A stretch of 64,000 bases of DNA, taken from NCBI GenBank assembly GCA_026414745.1, contig JAOAIK010000037.1:62001-126000 (forward strand), written 5' to 3'. The DNA comes from Roseococcus sp. (GTDB taxonomy: Bacteria > Pseudomonadota > Alphaproteobacteria > Acetobacterales > Acetobacteraceae). The notes under the pieces were generated by a model that was not told the DNA's origin, did not search any database, and saw only the letters and a list, made by a program, of their open reading frames with translations. Positions 18,708 to 28,103 of the stretch are shown piece after piece; position 1 is the stretch's first letter; every line of letters begins with the position of its first letter. Position numbers and translations under genes: made by a program.

Positions 18708-19477
18708 AGGTCGCCTGGATCACCGGCGCGGCGCGGGGCATCGGCCTCGCCGCCGCGCAGCGCTTCCTCGCCGAGGGCTGGGCGGTGGCGATGCAGGACA
18801 TCGAGGAGGCGCTGCTGGCGCGAAGCATCGCCGCGCTGGACCTGCCCGCGCGCACCCTCGCCCTGCCCGGCGATGTCGCGGACCCCGCCGCGGTGGAGGC
18901 CGCCGCCGCCGCCATCCGCGCGCGCTTCGGCCGGCTCGACGCGCTGGTGAACAACGCGGGCGTCGCCGTCTTCCGGCCCATCCTCGAGACCACGCTCGAG
19001 CAGTGGCGGCGCGTGCTCGAGGTGAACCTCACCGGCCCCTTCCTCACCGGCCAGGCCGCCGCCCCGCTGATGGCCGAGAGCGGCGGCGGGGCGATCGTGA
19101 ACATCACCTCCATCTCGGGCCTGCGCGCCTCCACGCTGCGCGTGGCCTATGGCACCTCCAAGGCCGGCCTCGCGCATCTGACGAAGCAGCAGGCGGTGGA
19201 GTTCGCCTCCCTCGGCATCCGGGTGAACGCGGTGGCGCCCGGGCCGGTGGACACGGCCATGGCCCAGGCCGTGCATACGCCCGAGATCCGCGCCGACTAC
19301 CACGACGCCATCCCCCTCGCCCGCTACGGGCTGGAGCGGGAGCTGGCCGCGGCAATCTTCTGGCTCGCGAGCGCCGAGGCGAGCTACGTCACGGGCCAGG
19401 TGCTGGCGGTGGACGGCGGCTTCGACGCCGCCGGCATCGGCCTGCCCACGCTGCGCGGCCAGCGGCGCAACCTATAG
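18704..19477 (+). CDS. Short-chain dehydrogenase/reductase
   Basis: This is a 257-residue classical SDR with TGAARGIG, NNAGVAVF, catalytic Ser in NITSISGLRAS, YGTSK for Tyr/Lys, and a FabG-like tail VDGGFDAAGIG. It starts inside the ATGA that ends the peptidase gene, so it is translationally coupled to it. Substrate is not evident from the context. The gene ends TAG at 19475-19477, butting on the stop of the opposite SDR in a palindromic CTATAG. Confidence 0.9.
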   Translation: MKVAWITGAARGIGLAAAQRFLAEGWAVAMQDIEEALLARSIAALDLPARTLALPGDVADPAAVEAAAAAIRARFGRLDALVNNAGVAVFRPILETTLEQWRRVLEVNLTGPFLTGQAAAPLMAESGGGAIVNITSISGLRASTLRVAYGTSKAGLAHLTKQQAVEFASLGIRVNAVAPGPVDTAMAQAVHTPEIRADYHDAIPLARYGLERELAAAIFWLASAEASYVTGQVLAVDGGFDAAGIGLPTLRGQRRNL

Positions 19478-20233
19478 CCGGCGCTGCATCTGCGCGAGGT
19501 AGCTGCGGTTGCGCGTGGGCGCGATCAGCACCTCGTTGATGCAGACGTGCGGCGGCATGGTCGCGACGAAGGCGATGAGCCGCCCGCAATCCTCGGGCTG
19601 CACCATCTGCGCCAGCTCCTCCTCGGTGAGCTTGTTGGGCCGCTTGTCGAGGATGGGCGTGCGCACCTCGCCCGGGCAGATCACGGTGGAGCGGATGCCG
19701 TTGCCGCATTCCTCCATGTTCAGGCTGTGGCTCATCGCCACCACCCCGTGCTTGCAGGCGGTGTAGCCGGGCCCCGACAGGGGCGAGACGAAGCGCCCGG
19801 CGAAGCTCGCGGTGTGGATCATCAGCCCGCCGCCCTGGGCGCGCATCAGCGGCAGCGCCGCCATGGCGCCGTGAAAGGCCGAGAGCAGGTTGCCCTCGAC
19901 CAGCGTCGAGATCCCCTCGGGCGTGAGCTTCGCCCAGGCGCGGTCGGTGATGTTCAGCCCCGCATTGTTCACCAGGATGTCGAGCCGCCCGAGCGTGGCG
20001 CCGATCCAGCGCGCCACCGCCTGCACCGCCTCGGCCTTCGCCATGTCGGCGGGCTGGACATGCGCCGCGCCCCCCTTGGCCGCGATGGCGGAGGCCACGC
20101 CCTCCAGCTTCGTTCGGGTGCGGCCGGTGAGCACCACCACCGCCCCCTCGGCCGCGAGCGCATGCGCCGCCGCCTCGCCGATGCCGCTGCCCGCGCCCGT
20201 GATCCAGGCCACTTGGCCCTGCAACGCCGCCAT
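19472..20233 (-). CDS. Short-chain dehydrogenase/reductase (YdfG-like)
   Basis: The product is 253 residues with TGAGSGIG near residue 12, LVNNAGLNITDR, Ser in IHTASFAGR, and YTACK. The length and C-terminal pattern APTRNRSYLAQMQRRL resemble YdfG/3-hydroxy acid dehydrogenase relatives. ATG 20233 directly precedes LQGQVAWITGAG; GGAGAG lies just upstream on the minus strand. It is convergent with the previous SDR. Confidence 0.88.
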   Translation of the reverse strand: MAALQGQVAWITGAGSGIGEAAAHALAAEGAVVVLTGRTRTKLEGVASAIAAKGGAAHVQPADMAKAEAVQAVARWIGATLGRLDILVNNAGLNITDRAWAKLTPEGISTLVEGNLLSAFHGAMAALPLMRAQGGGLMIHTASFAGRFVSPLSGPGYTACKHGVVAMSHSLNMEECGNGIRSTVICPGEVRTPILDKRPNKLTEEELAQMVQPEDCGRLIAFVATMPPHVCINEVLIAPTRNRSYLAQMQRRL

Positions 20234-20347
20234 GCTCTCCTCCCTCGCGTCCGCGCCGCCGCAGGCTAGACGCGCGCGCGCGCCTTGTCGCGCCCCCTGG
20301 CCCATGCTTCGCTCCGCGCCGACCGAACAGAGGAGGAGGACACGCCC

Positions 20348-21391
20348 ATGGCGAGTTTCCGCATCGTCACCCCCGCCGCGGCGAGCTTCACCGTCGCCGG
20401 CTCCGACTACTCGCTCGAGATGGAAGCGCTGGCGGGGCTGGATGCCGAGATCGTCGAGGCGCCGGCCGAACCCGCCGCCTTCCTCGCCGCGGCGAAGGAC
20501 GCGGACGCGATCTACGCCAAGGGCATGACTTTCACCGCCGAGATCATCGCCGGGCTCGAGAAGTGCCGCGTCATCAGCCTCGGCTCCGTCGGCGTGGACA
20601 GCGTGGACGTGGCCGCCGCCACCGCCCGGGGCATCCCGGTCACCAACGTGCCCGACACCTTCATCGAGGAGGTGGCCGACCACGCGATGATGCTGCTGCT
20701 CGCCACCTTCCGCCGCTGCATCGAGCAGGACCGGATGGTGCGCGAGCATCGCTGGAAGGAGGGCCGGCCCGCGCTGCTCAAGATCCCGCGCCTGATGGGG
20801 CAGACGCTCGGGCTCATCAGCTTCGGCCGCACGGCGCGTGCGGTGGCGCGGCGCGCGAAGCCCTTCGGCCTCAGCGTCATCGCCTACGACCCCTTCGTGG
20901 ACGAGACGGTGATGATCGAGCAGGGCGTGATCCCGGCCACGCTCGAGGAGGTGCTGCGCCGCTCGGACTTCGTTTCCATGCACGCGCCGGCGCGCCCCGA
21001 ATGCACGCGCATGCTCACCGAGCGCCACTTCCGGATGATGAAGCCCAGCGCCATCTTCATCAACACCGGCCGCGGGCCGACGGTGGACGAAGCCGCGCTG
21101 ATCCGCGCCCTCCAGGAGGGCTGGATCGCCTATGCCGGCCTCGACGTGCTGGAGCAGGAGCCGCCGAGCCACAACAACCCGCTGCTGTCCATGGAGAACG
21201 TGATCCTCTCCGCGCACACGGCCTCGGCCAGCGCGCGCTTCGACGAGGCGCGCAAGCGCCGCGTGGGGCAGGAACTCGCGCTCGTCGCGCAGGGCAAGTG
21301 GCCGATGAGCTGCGTGAACCCCGCGGTGCTGCAGAGCACCGGGCTGCGCCGCTGGCAGCCCGTCGGCATGGGGCGCGGGCCGAACAGCTGA
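20348..21391 (+). CDS. D-2-hydroxyacid dehydrogenase (C-terminal-binding-protein type)
   Basis: The product is 347 residues. The catalytic Arg (INTGRGPTVDE), Glu (DVLEQEPPS) and His (SAHTASAS) of the D-isomer-specific dehydrogenases are all present. The NAD loop reads LGLISFGRTAR, so the middle Gly of GxGxxG is Ser, an unusual but tolerated change. It should reduce a 2-oxoacid or oxidise a D-2-hydroxyacid; substrate unknown. ATG 20348 follows AGGAGGAGGA. Confidence 0.88.
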   Translation: MASFRIVTPAAASFTVAGSDYSLEMEALAGLDAEIVEAPAEPAAFLAAAKDADAIYAKGMTFTAEIIAGLEKCRVISLGSVGVDSVDVAAATARGIPVTNVPDTFIEEVADHAMMLLLATFRRCIEQDRMVREHRWKEGRPALLKIPRLMGQTLGLISFGRTARAVARRAKPFGLSVIAYDPFVDETVMIEQGVIPATLEEVLRRSDFVSMHAPARPECTRMLTERHFRMMKPSAIFINTGRGPTVDEAALIRALQEGWIAYAGLDVLEQEPPSHNNPLLSMENVILSAHTASASARFDEARKRRVGQELALVAQGKWPMSCVNPAVLQSTGLRRWQPVGMGRGPNS

Positions 21392-21392
21392 G

Positions 21393-22769
21393 TCACGCCT
21401 CCGGCGGCCGGCGCGCGCGATGCCCGTTCGCGCGCTCCACCGCGTGCCCGGCGGCGAGCACCAGCCCATCCTGCCAGGGCTTGCCCACGATCTGCGCCGC
21501 CACCGGCAGCCCGCCCTCGCCGAAGCCCGTGCAGACGGACAGCGCCGGCCAGCCGAGCAGGTTGAAGGGGATGGTGAAGTTGGGCTTCTCCAGGCTCGCC
21601 CATTTCGACACCTCGCGCAGGCGCGGGGCCTCGCCCGGCGCGGCGGCGGTCAGCAGCAGATCCACCCCCTCCGTCGCGGCGAGGCTGCGCGCGATGAGCT
21701 CGCGCCGCCGCCGCTGCGCCTGGATGTAGTCCCCCGCCGAAAGCAGCCCGCCCAGCGCGAGACGCGCGCGCAGGAACTCGCCGTACTTGAGGGGCCGGGT
21801 GCGCATCCACGCCTCGTGCACCGCCCAGGCCTCGGCCGAGAGCGTCACCCAGCCCGCCGCGTTGAACTCCGCGAGGCTCGGCAGCCGCACCTCCACCACC
21901 TCCGCGCCGAGGTCGCGCAGGATGGCCGCCGTCTCCTCGATGCCCCTGAGCGTCGCAGGCGAGACGGGGTGATCCTGCTCGTGCATGTGGCGGACGAGGC
22001 CCACGCGCCGGCCGCGCCACTCCTGCGCGAGGTCGAAGCGCGGCGGGGGCCGGTCGGCGCTGCCGGGATCGAGCGGATCGTGCCCCGCCATGGCCTCGAG
22101 CAGGAGGGCGCAGTCCTCGCTCGTCCAGGCCATGGGGCCGGCGTGGTCCAGCGTCTGCGCGAGCGGCAGGATGCCGCGCCGCGAGCACAGCCCGTAGCTC
22201 GGCTTGATGCCGGCGATGCCGCACAGCGCCGCCGGCCCGCGGATGGAGCCGCCCGTGTCGGAGCCCGTGCCGCCGAGGATCAGCCCCGCCGCCACCGCCG
22301 CCCCCGTGCCGCTGCTGCTGCCCGCGGTGAAGCGCTCCGTGTCCCAGGGGTTGCGCGCGGGCGGCCAGGGCAGGTCGAAGGAGGGGCCGCCGAAGGCGAA
22401 CTCGTGCGTGGCGAGCTTGCCGAGCAGCACCACCCCCGCCGCGCGCCACTTCGCCACCGTCACCGCGTCCTCCTCCGGCACGCGGTCCTGAAGCTGCGCG
22501 GAATGGGCCGTGGTGCGGATGCCGGCGGTGTCGTAGATGTCCTTGTGCGCGATCGGGATGCCATCGAGCGGCCCCTTGAGCGCGCCGGCCATCTGTCGCG
22601 CCTCGGCGGCCTTCGCGTCGGCCAGCGCGCGCTCCTCCGTCACCAGGATGAAGGCGTGCAGCGCGGGGTTGCGCGCGGCGATGCGCGCGAGGCAGGCCTG
22701 CGTCAGCTCCACGGGCGAGAGCCGGCGCGCGGCAATGAGGCGCGCGGCCTCGGCGATGGTGGGGATCAT
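21393..22769 (-). CDS. Amidase-signature hydrolase (AtzE/GatA-like)
   Basis: The product is 458 residues with a complete Ser-cisSer-Lys triad: Lys in PIAHKDIYDTAG, the cis-Ser in GSSSGTGAAVAAG, and the nucleophile in GSDTGGSIRGPAA. The family hydrolyses amides such as glutamine, carboxybiuret or allophanate-like compounds. Its start overlaps the stop of a 64-residue AtzG/GatC-like gene, the arrangement of AtzE-AtzG type amidase complexes. ATG 22769 is set by that ATGA overlap. Confidence 0.92.
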   Translation of the reverse strand: MIPTIAEAARLIAARRLSPVELTQACLARIAARNPALHAFILVTEERALADAKAAEARQMAGALKGPLDGIPIAHKDIYDTAGIRTTAHSAQLQDRVPEEDAVTVAKWRAAGVVLLGKLATHEFAFGGPSFDLPWPPARNPWDTERFTAGSSSGTGAAVAAGLILGGTGSDTGGSIRGPAALCGIAGIKPSYGLCSRRGILPLAQTLDHAGPMAWTSEDCALLLEAMAGHDPLDPGSADRPPPRFDLAQEWRGRRVGLVRHMHEQDHPVSPATLRGIEETAAILRDLGAEVVEVRLPSLAEFNAAGWVTLSAEAWAVHEAWMRTRPLKYGEFLRARLALGGLLSAGDYIQAQRRRRELIARSLAATEGVDLLLTAAAPGEAPRLREVSKWASLEKPNFTIPFNLLGWPALSVCTGFGEGGLPVAAQIVGKPWQDGLVLAAGHAVERANGHRARRPPEA

Positions 22770-22960
22770 GCGCGCTCTCCCGCGGCGAAGGCGAAGGCGG
22801 GCTCGGCGGCCAGCGCGGGCGGCGGATCGCGCAGCAGGGCGAGCATCTGCGCGAGCTTCGCGTGCGCCTGGCGCAGGCTCTCCACCTCCTCGGGCGGCAG
22901 CGCGATTCCGGCGCGCGCCAGCAGCAGCGCGAACTCCTCGGGCGGAAGCGGCTCGGCCAT
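22766..22960 (-). CDS. AtzG/GatC-like small amidase partner
   Basis: The product is 64 residues. A two-helix protein MAEPLPPEEFALLLARAG...ESLRQAHAKLAQMLALL, then a Pro/Ala tail, resembles AtzG and DUF4089 proteins, which wrap around the partner amidase much as GatC does around GatA. It overlaps the amidase start by four bases, consistent with an obligatory 1:1 complex. The short length limits certainty. Confidence 0.75.
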   Translation of the reverse strand: MAEPLPPEEFALLLARAGIALPPEEVESLRQAHAKLAQMLALLRDPPPALAAEPAFAFAAGERA

Positions 22961-23053
22961 GGTCGGTCCTTTCGATGCGGGCGGGCGCAGCTTGCGGCCC
23001 GCGCGCGGCGGGGTCTAGCCTTCCGGCAACACGAAGGCCTCGGGAGGGCGCGC

Positions 23054-24682
23054 ATGAAGGTCGGCGACGCGATCGCGGAGATCATGAGGCGCGAGGGGAT
23101 GGAGATCCTCTGCGGCTACCCGGTGAACCACCTCATCGAGCACGCCGCCGCGCGCGACATCCGCCCCGTGATCGTGCGGCAGGAACGCATCGGCCTGCAC
23201 ATGGCGGACGCGATCAGCCGCGTCACCTCGGGCCGCAGGCTCGGCGCCTTCTGCATGCAGCACGGGCCGGGCGCCGAGAACGCCTATGGCGGGGTGGCGC
23301 AGGCCTTCGGCGAGAGCGTGCCGGTGCTGGTGCTGCCCATGGGCTATCCGCGGCGGCTCGCGCATGTGCCGCCCAACTACAACGCGACCATCCAGATGCG
23401 CGGCGTCACGAAATCGGCCGAGGCGGTGATGAGCGCGGCGGAAGTGCCCAACATCATGCGCCGCGCCTTCGCGCGGCTGCGCAACGGCCGCGGCGGACCC
23501 GTGCTGGTGGAAATCCCGAGCGACCTCTTCGCCGAGGAGTTCCCCGGCGAGCTCGACTACCGCCCTGTCGTCGCCACGCGCAGCGCGCCCGATCCGCTGG
23601 ACGTGGCGCGCGCGGCGGAGATGCTGGCGCGCGCGCACCGCCCCGTGATCTACGCCGGCACGGGCGTGCACTGGGCCCGCGCCTGGCCGCAGCTCAGGGC
23701 GCTGGCGGAGCTGCTGGCCGCGCCGGTGACGACGAGCCTCGGCGGCAAGTCCGCCTTCCCGGAGGATCATCCCCTCGCCCTCGGCTCGGGCGGGCTCGCC
23801 ATCCCCAAGCCGGTGCGGCACTTCCTCGACAATGCGGACGTGATCCTCGGCATCGGCTGCTCCTTCACCGAATCCTCCTTCGCGGTGCGCATCCCCAAGG
23901 GGCCGAGGATCATCCACGCCACCCTCGACCCCGACCATCTCGAGAAGGATGTCCGCTGCGACATCGGCCTCGTGGGCGATGCGGGCCTGGTGCTCGATGC
24001 GCTGCTCGCGGAACTCGGCGGGCGGATCGCCGCGCCGCGCGATGCCGCGCCGGTGGCCCAGGAGATCCAGGCGGTGCGCGCCCCCTGGCTCGCGGAATGG
24101 GCGGCGCTGCGCGATTCGGAGGAGGTTCCGCTCAACCCCTACCGCGTGCTGCGCGACCTCTGGCGCACGGTGGATGTGGACAACACCATCATCACCCACG
24201 ACGCGGGCAGCCCGCGCGACCAGCTCTCTCCCTTCTGGATCAGCCGCACGCCGCTCTCCTATCTCGGCTGGGGCAAGACCACGCAGCTCGGCTACGGGCT
24301 CGGCCTCGCCATGGGGGCGAAGCTCGCCGCGCCGGAGAAGCTCTGCATCAATGTCTGGGGCGATGCGGCCATCGGCTTCACCGGCATGGACATCGAGACG
24401 GCGGTGCGCGAGCGCATCCCCATCCTCTCCATCCTGCTCAACAACTTCTCCATGGCGATCGAGCTCAAGGTCATGGCGCTGAGCACGGAGAAATACCGCA
24501 CCACCGACATCAGCGGCGACTATGCAGCCATGGCCCGCGCCTTCGGCGCCTATGGCGAGCGGGTGACGCGGCCGGAGGAGATCGTGCCCGCCATCCGCCG
24601 CGGCATCGAGCAGACGCGCAACGGCACGCCCGCGCTGCTCGAGTTCATCACGGCGAAGGAGACCCGCGTCTCGCGGCTGTGA
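23054..24682 (+). CDS. Thiamine-diphosphate-dependent enzyme (acetolactate synthase-like)
   Basis: The product is 542 residues in the three-domain PYR-central-PP order of the POX/AHAS family. The activating Glu is in IVRQERIGLHMADA, the central domain contains the Rossmann-like region around residues 190-320, and the diphosphate/Mg motif begins at GDAAIGF and ends in LNNFSM. It is not accompanied by an ilvH-like regulatory subunit, so a role in amino-acid synthesis is unlikely; decarboxylation of a 2-oxoacid or acyl-CoA is possible. ATG 23054 is the first start that gives the conserved N-terminus. Confidence 0.85.
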   Translation: MKVGDAIAEIMRREGMEILCGYPVNHLIEHAAARDIRPVIVRQERIGLHMADAISRVTSGRRLGAFCMQHGPGAENAYGGVAQAFGESVPVLVLPMGYPRRLAHVPPNYNATIQMRGVTKSAEAVMSAAEVPNIMRRAFARLRNGRGGPVLVEIPSDLFAEEFPGELDYRPVVATRSAPDPLDVARAAEMLARAHRPVIYAGTGVHWARAWPQLRALAELLAAPVTTSLGGKSAFPEDHPLALGSGGLAIPKPVRHFLDNADVILGIGCSFTESSFAVRIPKGPRIIHATLDPDHLEKDVRCDIGLVGDAGLVLDALLAELGGRIAAPRDAAPVAQEIQAVRAPWLAEWAALRDSEEVPLNPYRVLRDLWRTVDVDNTIITHDAGSPRDQLSPFWISRTPLSYLGWGKTTQLGYGLGLAMGAKLAAPEKLCINVWGDAAIGFTGMDIETAVRERIPILSILLNNFSMAIELKVMALSTEKYRTTDISGDYAAMARAFGAYGERVTRPEEIVPAIRRGIEQTRNGTPALLEFITAKETRVSRL

Positions 24683-24691
24683 GGGCGCCGG

Positions 24692-25651
24692 TCAGGGCCG
24701 GGACTGGTGCTCGGCCGTGGCGAGGTGGATGGCGCCGTTGCGCCGCACCCGCTCGGCCTGGCCGTCGGGGCAGCGCCAATCCCGGAACAGGTCGCTGCCC
24801 GGGCTGGTGACCTCCAGCTTGGCGCGCACCCGGCACACCAGACGGTGGGTGGAGGCGGCGCTGCCACCGTGCCAGCGGCGCAGCGCCTCGGCCCAGGAGC
24901 CGGTCTCGCGGTGCCAGCGCGCCATGATCCCGCCCGCCCAGTCGGCCGAGACATAGGGATCGAGCGGCCAGTGGCTGCCGCGCGCATGCACGCGCGCGTT
25001 CACCTGCACGCAGCCGGCCATCAGGCTGCGGCGGGCCGGGGCGGCCTCCAGCAGGGCGCGCGCCTCGGCCGCCGTCTCGGGGAAATGCGGCCGGCCGCCG
25101 ATGGACAGCGCATAGGCGTGCAGGCCGCTCTCGGCCAGCGCGATGGCCGTGAGCAGGCCGCGCGGCACGCCATGGACCTCCTCCGCGCGCTGGGTGGCGG
25201 CGAGACAGGCGGCACGGGGAGAGAGCCCCTCGGCAATATGGCCGGGCGCCAGGACCGGAATGAGCTCCTGCGGGGCGTCGCGCATGCGTGGCCCGTCGGA
25301 GATCACCGCCCCAACCGGGCGAGGCGCCGCGGGGCGGGCCGAAGGGCGCTGCGGCGCCTCCCGCCGGACGCTGGCCGGACGGGCCGCAGGGCGCGGCTCG
25401 CCCTGACGGGCGGCAGCGGCGGTGGCACGCGCCGGCGCGGGACCGGCCTCCGCGGGGCGCACCGCCTGCGCCCAGGCCGGCGCGTTCCCACCCAGAAGCC
25501 AAGCCGTCAACGCGCCAAGGGCGATCCGACGAAGCCTGCCGCGCGCGGAGGGAAGGCGCCACCCGAACCACGCCCGCACACGGACCGCTGGGGTATGCCG
25601 CTGCCCACGGATCAACCGCGGGCTGGCGGGCAAGCCAGTCTCGGTCATCAT
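24692..25651 (-). CDS. Exported lytic transglycosylase-like protein with long disordered linker
   Basis: The product is 319 residues. A charged n-region leads into a hydrophobic core (IALGALTAWLLGGNAPAWA), then about 70 residues of Ala/Pro/Arg-rich linker, then an SLT-like domain: VPRGLLTAIALAESGLH with the presumed catalytic Glu and AGCVQVNARVH in place of GxMQVN. It is a distant paralogue of the protein at 1002-1772. The start at ATG ATG (25651/25648) has no clear ribosome site. Likely periplasmic, acting on cell wall. Confidence 0.72.
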   Translation of the reverse strand: MMTETGLPASPRLIRGQRHTPAVRVRAWFGWRLPSARGRLRRIALGALTAWLLGGNAPAWAQAVRPAEAGPAPARATAAAARQGEPRPAARPASVRREAPQRPSARPAAPRPVGAVISDGPRMRDAPQELIPVLAPGHIAEGLSPRAACLAATQRAEEVHGVPRGLLTAIALAESGLHAYALSIGGRPHFPETAAEARALLEAAPARRSLMAGCVQVNARVHARGSHWPLDPYVSADWAGGIMARWHRETGSWAEALRRWHGGSAASTHRLVCRVRAKLEVTSPGSDLFRDWRCPDGQAERVRRNGAIHLATAEHQSRP

Positions 25652-25744
25652 GCAATGTCCGGTAGCATGGCGTGAACCGCCGGGGCAACCCTGGGCGTTC
25701 CCCCCCGGCCCCTGCCCCCGGCATGCTGCGCGCGGAGGATCGCC

Positions 25745-26716
25745 ATGCATCTGCGCCGCCATCTGCTTGCTGCCTCGCTCCTGGCGCCGGTCGCCACGCG
25801 CGCGCAACCGCTCGAGCGCCCGGTGGTGCTGGTCGCGCCCTTCTCGGCCGGCGGCGCGGCGGACATCGCGGCGCGCAGCTTCGCCGCCCATGCCCCGCGC
25901 CACATGGGCGCGCATCCGCAGCCGATCGTGGTCGAGAACCGCACCGGCGCCTCTGGCGCGGTGGGCACGCTGCATGTCGCACGTGCGCGGCCGGACGGGC
26001 ACACGCTGCTGCTGGCGCGCGTCGGCTCCTCCGCCATCCTGCCCGCCACCGATCCGCGCACGCCCTACACGCCGGACGACTTCACCTGGCTCGGCCTGCT
26101 CGACGAGAATCCCTTCGTGGTCTGCGTGCGCGCCGATGCGCCCTGGCGCGATCTCAGCGCGCTGCTTTCCGCGCTGCGCGACGCGCCGGGGCGCTACGAT
26201 TTCGCCACCTCCGGCCCCGCGACCATCCTCGACCTCGGCGTGCGGCACATGCTGGCCGCGGCAGGGCTGCCGCTCGACGCCGCGCAGGCCATTCCCTTCC
26301 GCGGCGGCGGCGAGGCGCTGACGGCGCTGCTCGGCGGCCAGGCGCAGTTCGTCGGCAACAATCTCGGCGACATGATGGGCGCGATCCAGCAGGGCGCGGT
26401 GCGCGCGCTCGCCATCAGCGGCGAGGCGCGCCACCCGGCACTTCCCGATGTGCCCACCGCGGCCGAGGCGGGGCTGCCCGCGCTCTCCGTCCTCGCGGGC
26501 TGGAACGCGCTCGCGGGGCCGGCGCAGATGCCCGCCTCCCTCGCGCGCTTCTGGGAGGAAGTGATCGCGCGCACCGGCGCCGATCCGGAGTGGATCGCCG
26601 CGACGCGCCGCGTGGGCAGCGTGCCGCGCGTGACCGACGGCGCCGCCGCGCGCGCCCATGTGCTGGCGCAGATCGAGCTGTTCCGGGACCTCGCGCGGCG
26701 GCTCAACCTCGGGTGA
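25745..26716 (+). CDS. Bug/TctC-family periplasmic solute receptor
   Basis: The product is 323 residues with a signal peptide (MHLRRHLLAASLLAPVATRA). The Bug fold is shown by VVLVAPFSAGGAADIAAR, VENRTGASGAVG and the ALAISGEARHPALPDVPTAAEAG block. Such receptors feed tripartite tricarboxylate transporters; no tctA/tctB genes are near, as is common for orphan Bug genes. It converges on the flavoprotein-hydantoinase operon (stops overlap by 14 bp), so it may capture that pathway's substrate. Confidence 0.92.
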   Translation: MHLRRHLLAASLLAPVATRAQPLERPVVLVAPFSAGGAADIAARSFAAHAPRHMGAHPQPIVVENRTGASGAVGTLHVARARPDGHTLLLARVGSSAILPATDPRTPYTPDDFTWLGLLDENPFVVCVRADAPWRDLSALLSALRDAPGRYDFATSGPATILDLGVRHMLAAAGLPLDAAQAIPFRGGGEALTALLGGQAQFVGNNLGDMMGAIQQGAVRALAISGEARHPALPDVPTAAEAGLPALSVLAGWNALAGPAQMPASLARFWEEVIARTGADPEWIAATRRVGSVPRVTDGAAARAHVLAQIELFRDLARRLNLG

Positions 26717-28103
26717 AGCGCGCGGCCTCCCGCCCCGCGATGCGGCCGAGCACCACGGCGGAGAGAAGCCCGTTGCCCGAGAGATAGCCCGAGGCCTCCG
26801 GCCCGCTCACGCCGCAGGCCGCCCCGCCCGCGGCGTAGAGGCCGGGAATGGGGGTGCCCGCCTCGGAGATCACCCGCCCGGCCTCGTCCACCAGCAGCCC
26901 GCCCTGGGTGTGGAACAGCGCCCCCGTGACGCGGACGGCGTGGAGGGGCGGCACGAGCGGGGCGCTGCCCCTCCAGTCGCGCCCGAAGGCGTCGGTGGCG
27001 CAGGCGCGCTTGAGCGCCTCCACCTCGGCGAAGCTCGCGGCGAAGACGGCGGCCGGCAGCCCAGCGCGCGCCGCGAGCGCCGCCACGCTCGGCGCGGAGA
27101 GCACGGCGCCATGCGCCTCCGCAGCGCGGAAATCAGGGAACTGGCGGGCAATGGCGGCGATGCGCGCATCGAAGACGGAGAAGGCGATGCCCTCGGGCTG
27201 CGCCAGCACCGCCTCCGCGGCCTCGGAATAGCCCCGCGCCTCGTTCCAGAAGCGCCGCCCCGCGGCATTCACCTGGAAGCCGCCCGCGGTGATCACCGCC
27301 CAGGTGATCAGGATGCCCGCGGGATGCGCCACATTCCCATGCCCCTGGTGGCCGCCCATCTGGACAAGGCGGCCGCCCAGCGCGGCACCCCATTTCACCG
27401 CATCGCCCGTGTTGCCCGGATGGCCGAAGTAGGCCGCGCCGGCCAGAGCCGGGATGTGCCGGCGCACCATCTCCGGGTCCCCGCCATAGCCCGAGCAGGC
27501 CAGGAGAAGGGCGCGCGCGCCGATGCGCTCCCGCGCGCCGTCGGGCCGCGCGATCTCGATGCCGCGCGGCCTGCCCTGCGCATCGGCGACCAGGGCGGCG
27601 ACGCGCGCGCTGGTCAGCAGTGTCGCCCCCGCGCCTTCGGCGGCCGCGCGCAGCCGGTCGAGCAGCTCCGCGCCGCTGCGGCTCGGCAGCCCGTGCATGC
27701 GCCGACGGCTGTGGCCCGGGTAGTCGAGATCCTCCGCCACCGAGAAGGGCAGCCCATGCGCCTCGGCGAGCCATTCGATGGCCGGCCCCGCCTCCCGCGC
27801 CAGCAGCGCGGCGAGGTGCGGCAGCGCCCGGCCCCCGGCCTTGGCCTGGATGTCGGCCTCGAACAGCGCCGGATCGTCCTCGATCCCGCGCGCGGCCTGC
27901 AAGCGCGTGCCGGCGGCGGGGATCAGCCCGGCGGAAAGGGCGGTGGAGCCCTGCGGCAGCGCGTCGCGCTCGATCACCAGCGCCTCCACCCCCTCCTCGG
28001 CGGCGGCGAGAGCGGCGGTGAGGCCCGCCGCCCCGGCGCCGATGATGGCAAGCGGCACCTCGACCTCGAAGCGCGGTGCGGCCTCGCGGATCACTCGGCT
28101 CAT
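26703..28103 (-). CDS. FAD-dependent dehydrogenase, fumarate reductase/tricarballylate dehydrogenase type
   Basis: The product is 466 residues. VPLAIIGAGAAGLTAALAA is the FAD-binding Rossmann motif, and the C-terminus GLYAAGGAACGVSGPEASGY matches the closing FAD segment of the fumarate reductase/3-ketosteroid dehydrogenase flavoprotein family. No signal peptide or heme domain is seen, so it is a soluble cytoplasmic form. Its start overlaps the end of the isochorismatase-like gene (ATGA at 28100-28103), making it the last gene of a four-gene operon. Confidence 0.87.
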   Translation of the reverse strand: MSRVIREAAPRFEVEVPLAIIGAGAAGLTAALAAAEEGVEALVIERDALPQGSTALSAGLIPAAGTRLQAARGIEDDPALFEADIQAKAGGRALPHLAALLAREAGPAIEWLAEAHGLPFSVAEDLDYPGHSRRRMHGLPSRSGAELLDRLRAAAEGAGATLLTSARVAALVADAQGRPRGIEIARPDGARERIGARALLLACSGYGGDPEMVRRHIPALAGAAYFGHPGNTGDAVKWGAALGGRLVQMGGHQGHGNVAHPAGILITWAVITAGGFQVNAAGRRFWNEARGYSEAAEAVLAQPEGIAFSVFDARIAAIARQFPDFRAAEAHGAVLSAPSVAALAARAGLPAAVFAASFAEVEALKRACATDAFGRDWRGSAPLVPPLHAVRVTGALFHTQGGLLVDEAGRVISEAGTPIPGLYAAGGAACGVSGPEASGYLSGNGLLSAVVLGRIAGREAARFTRG

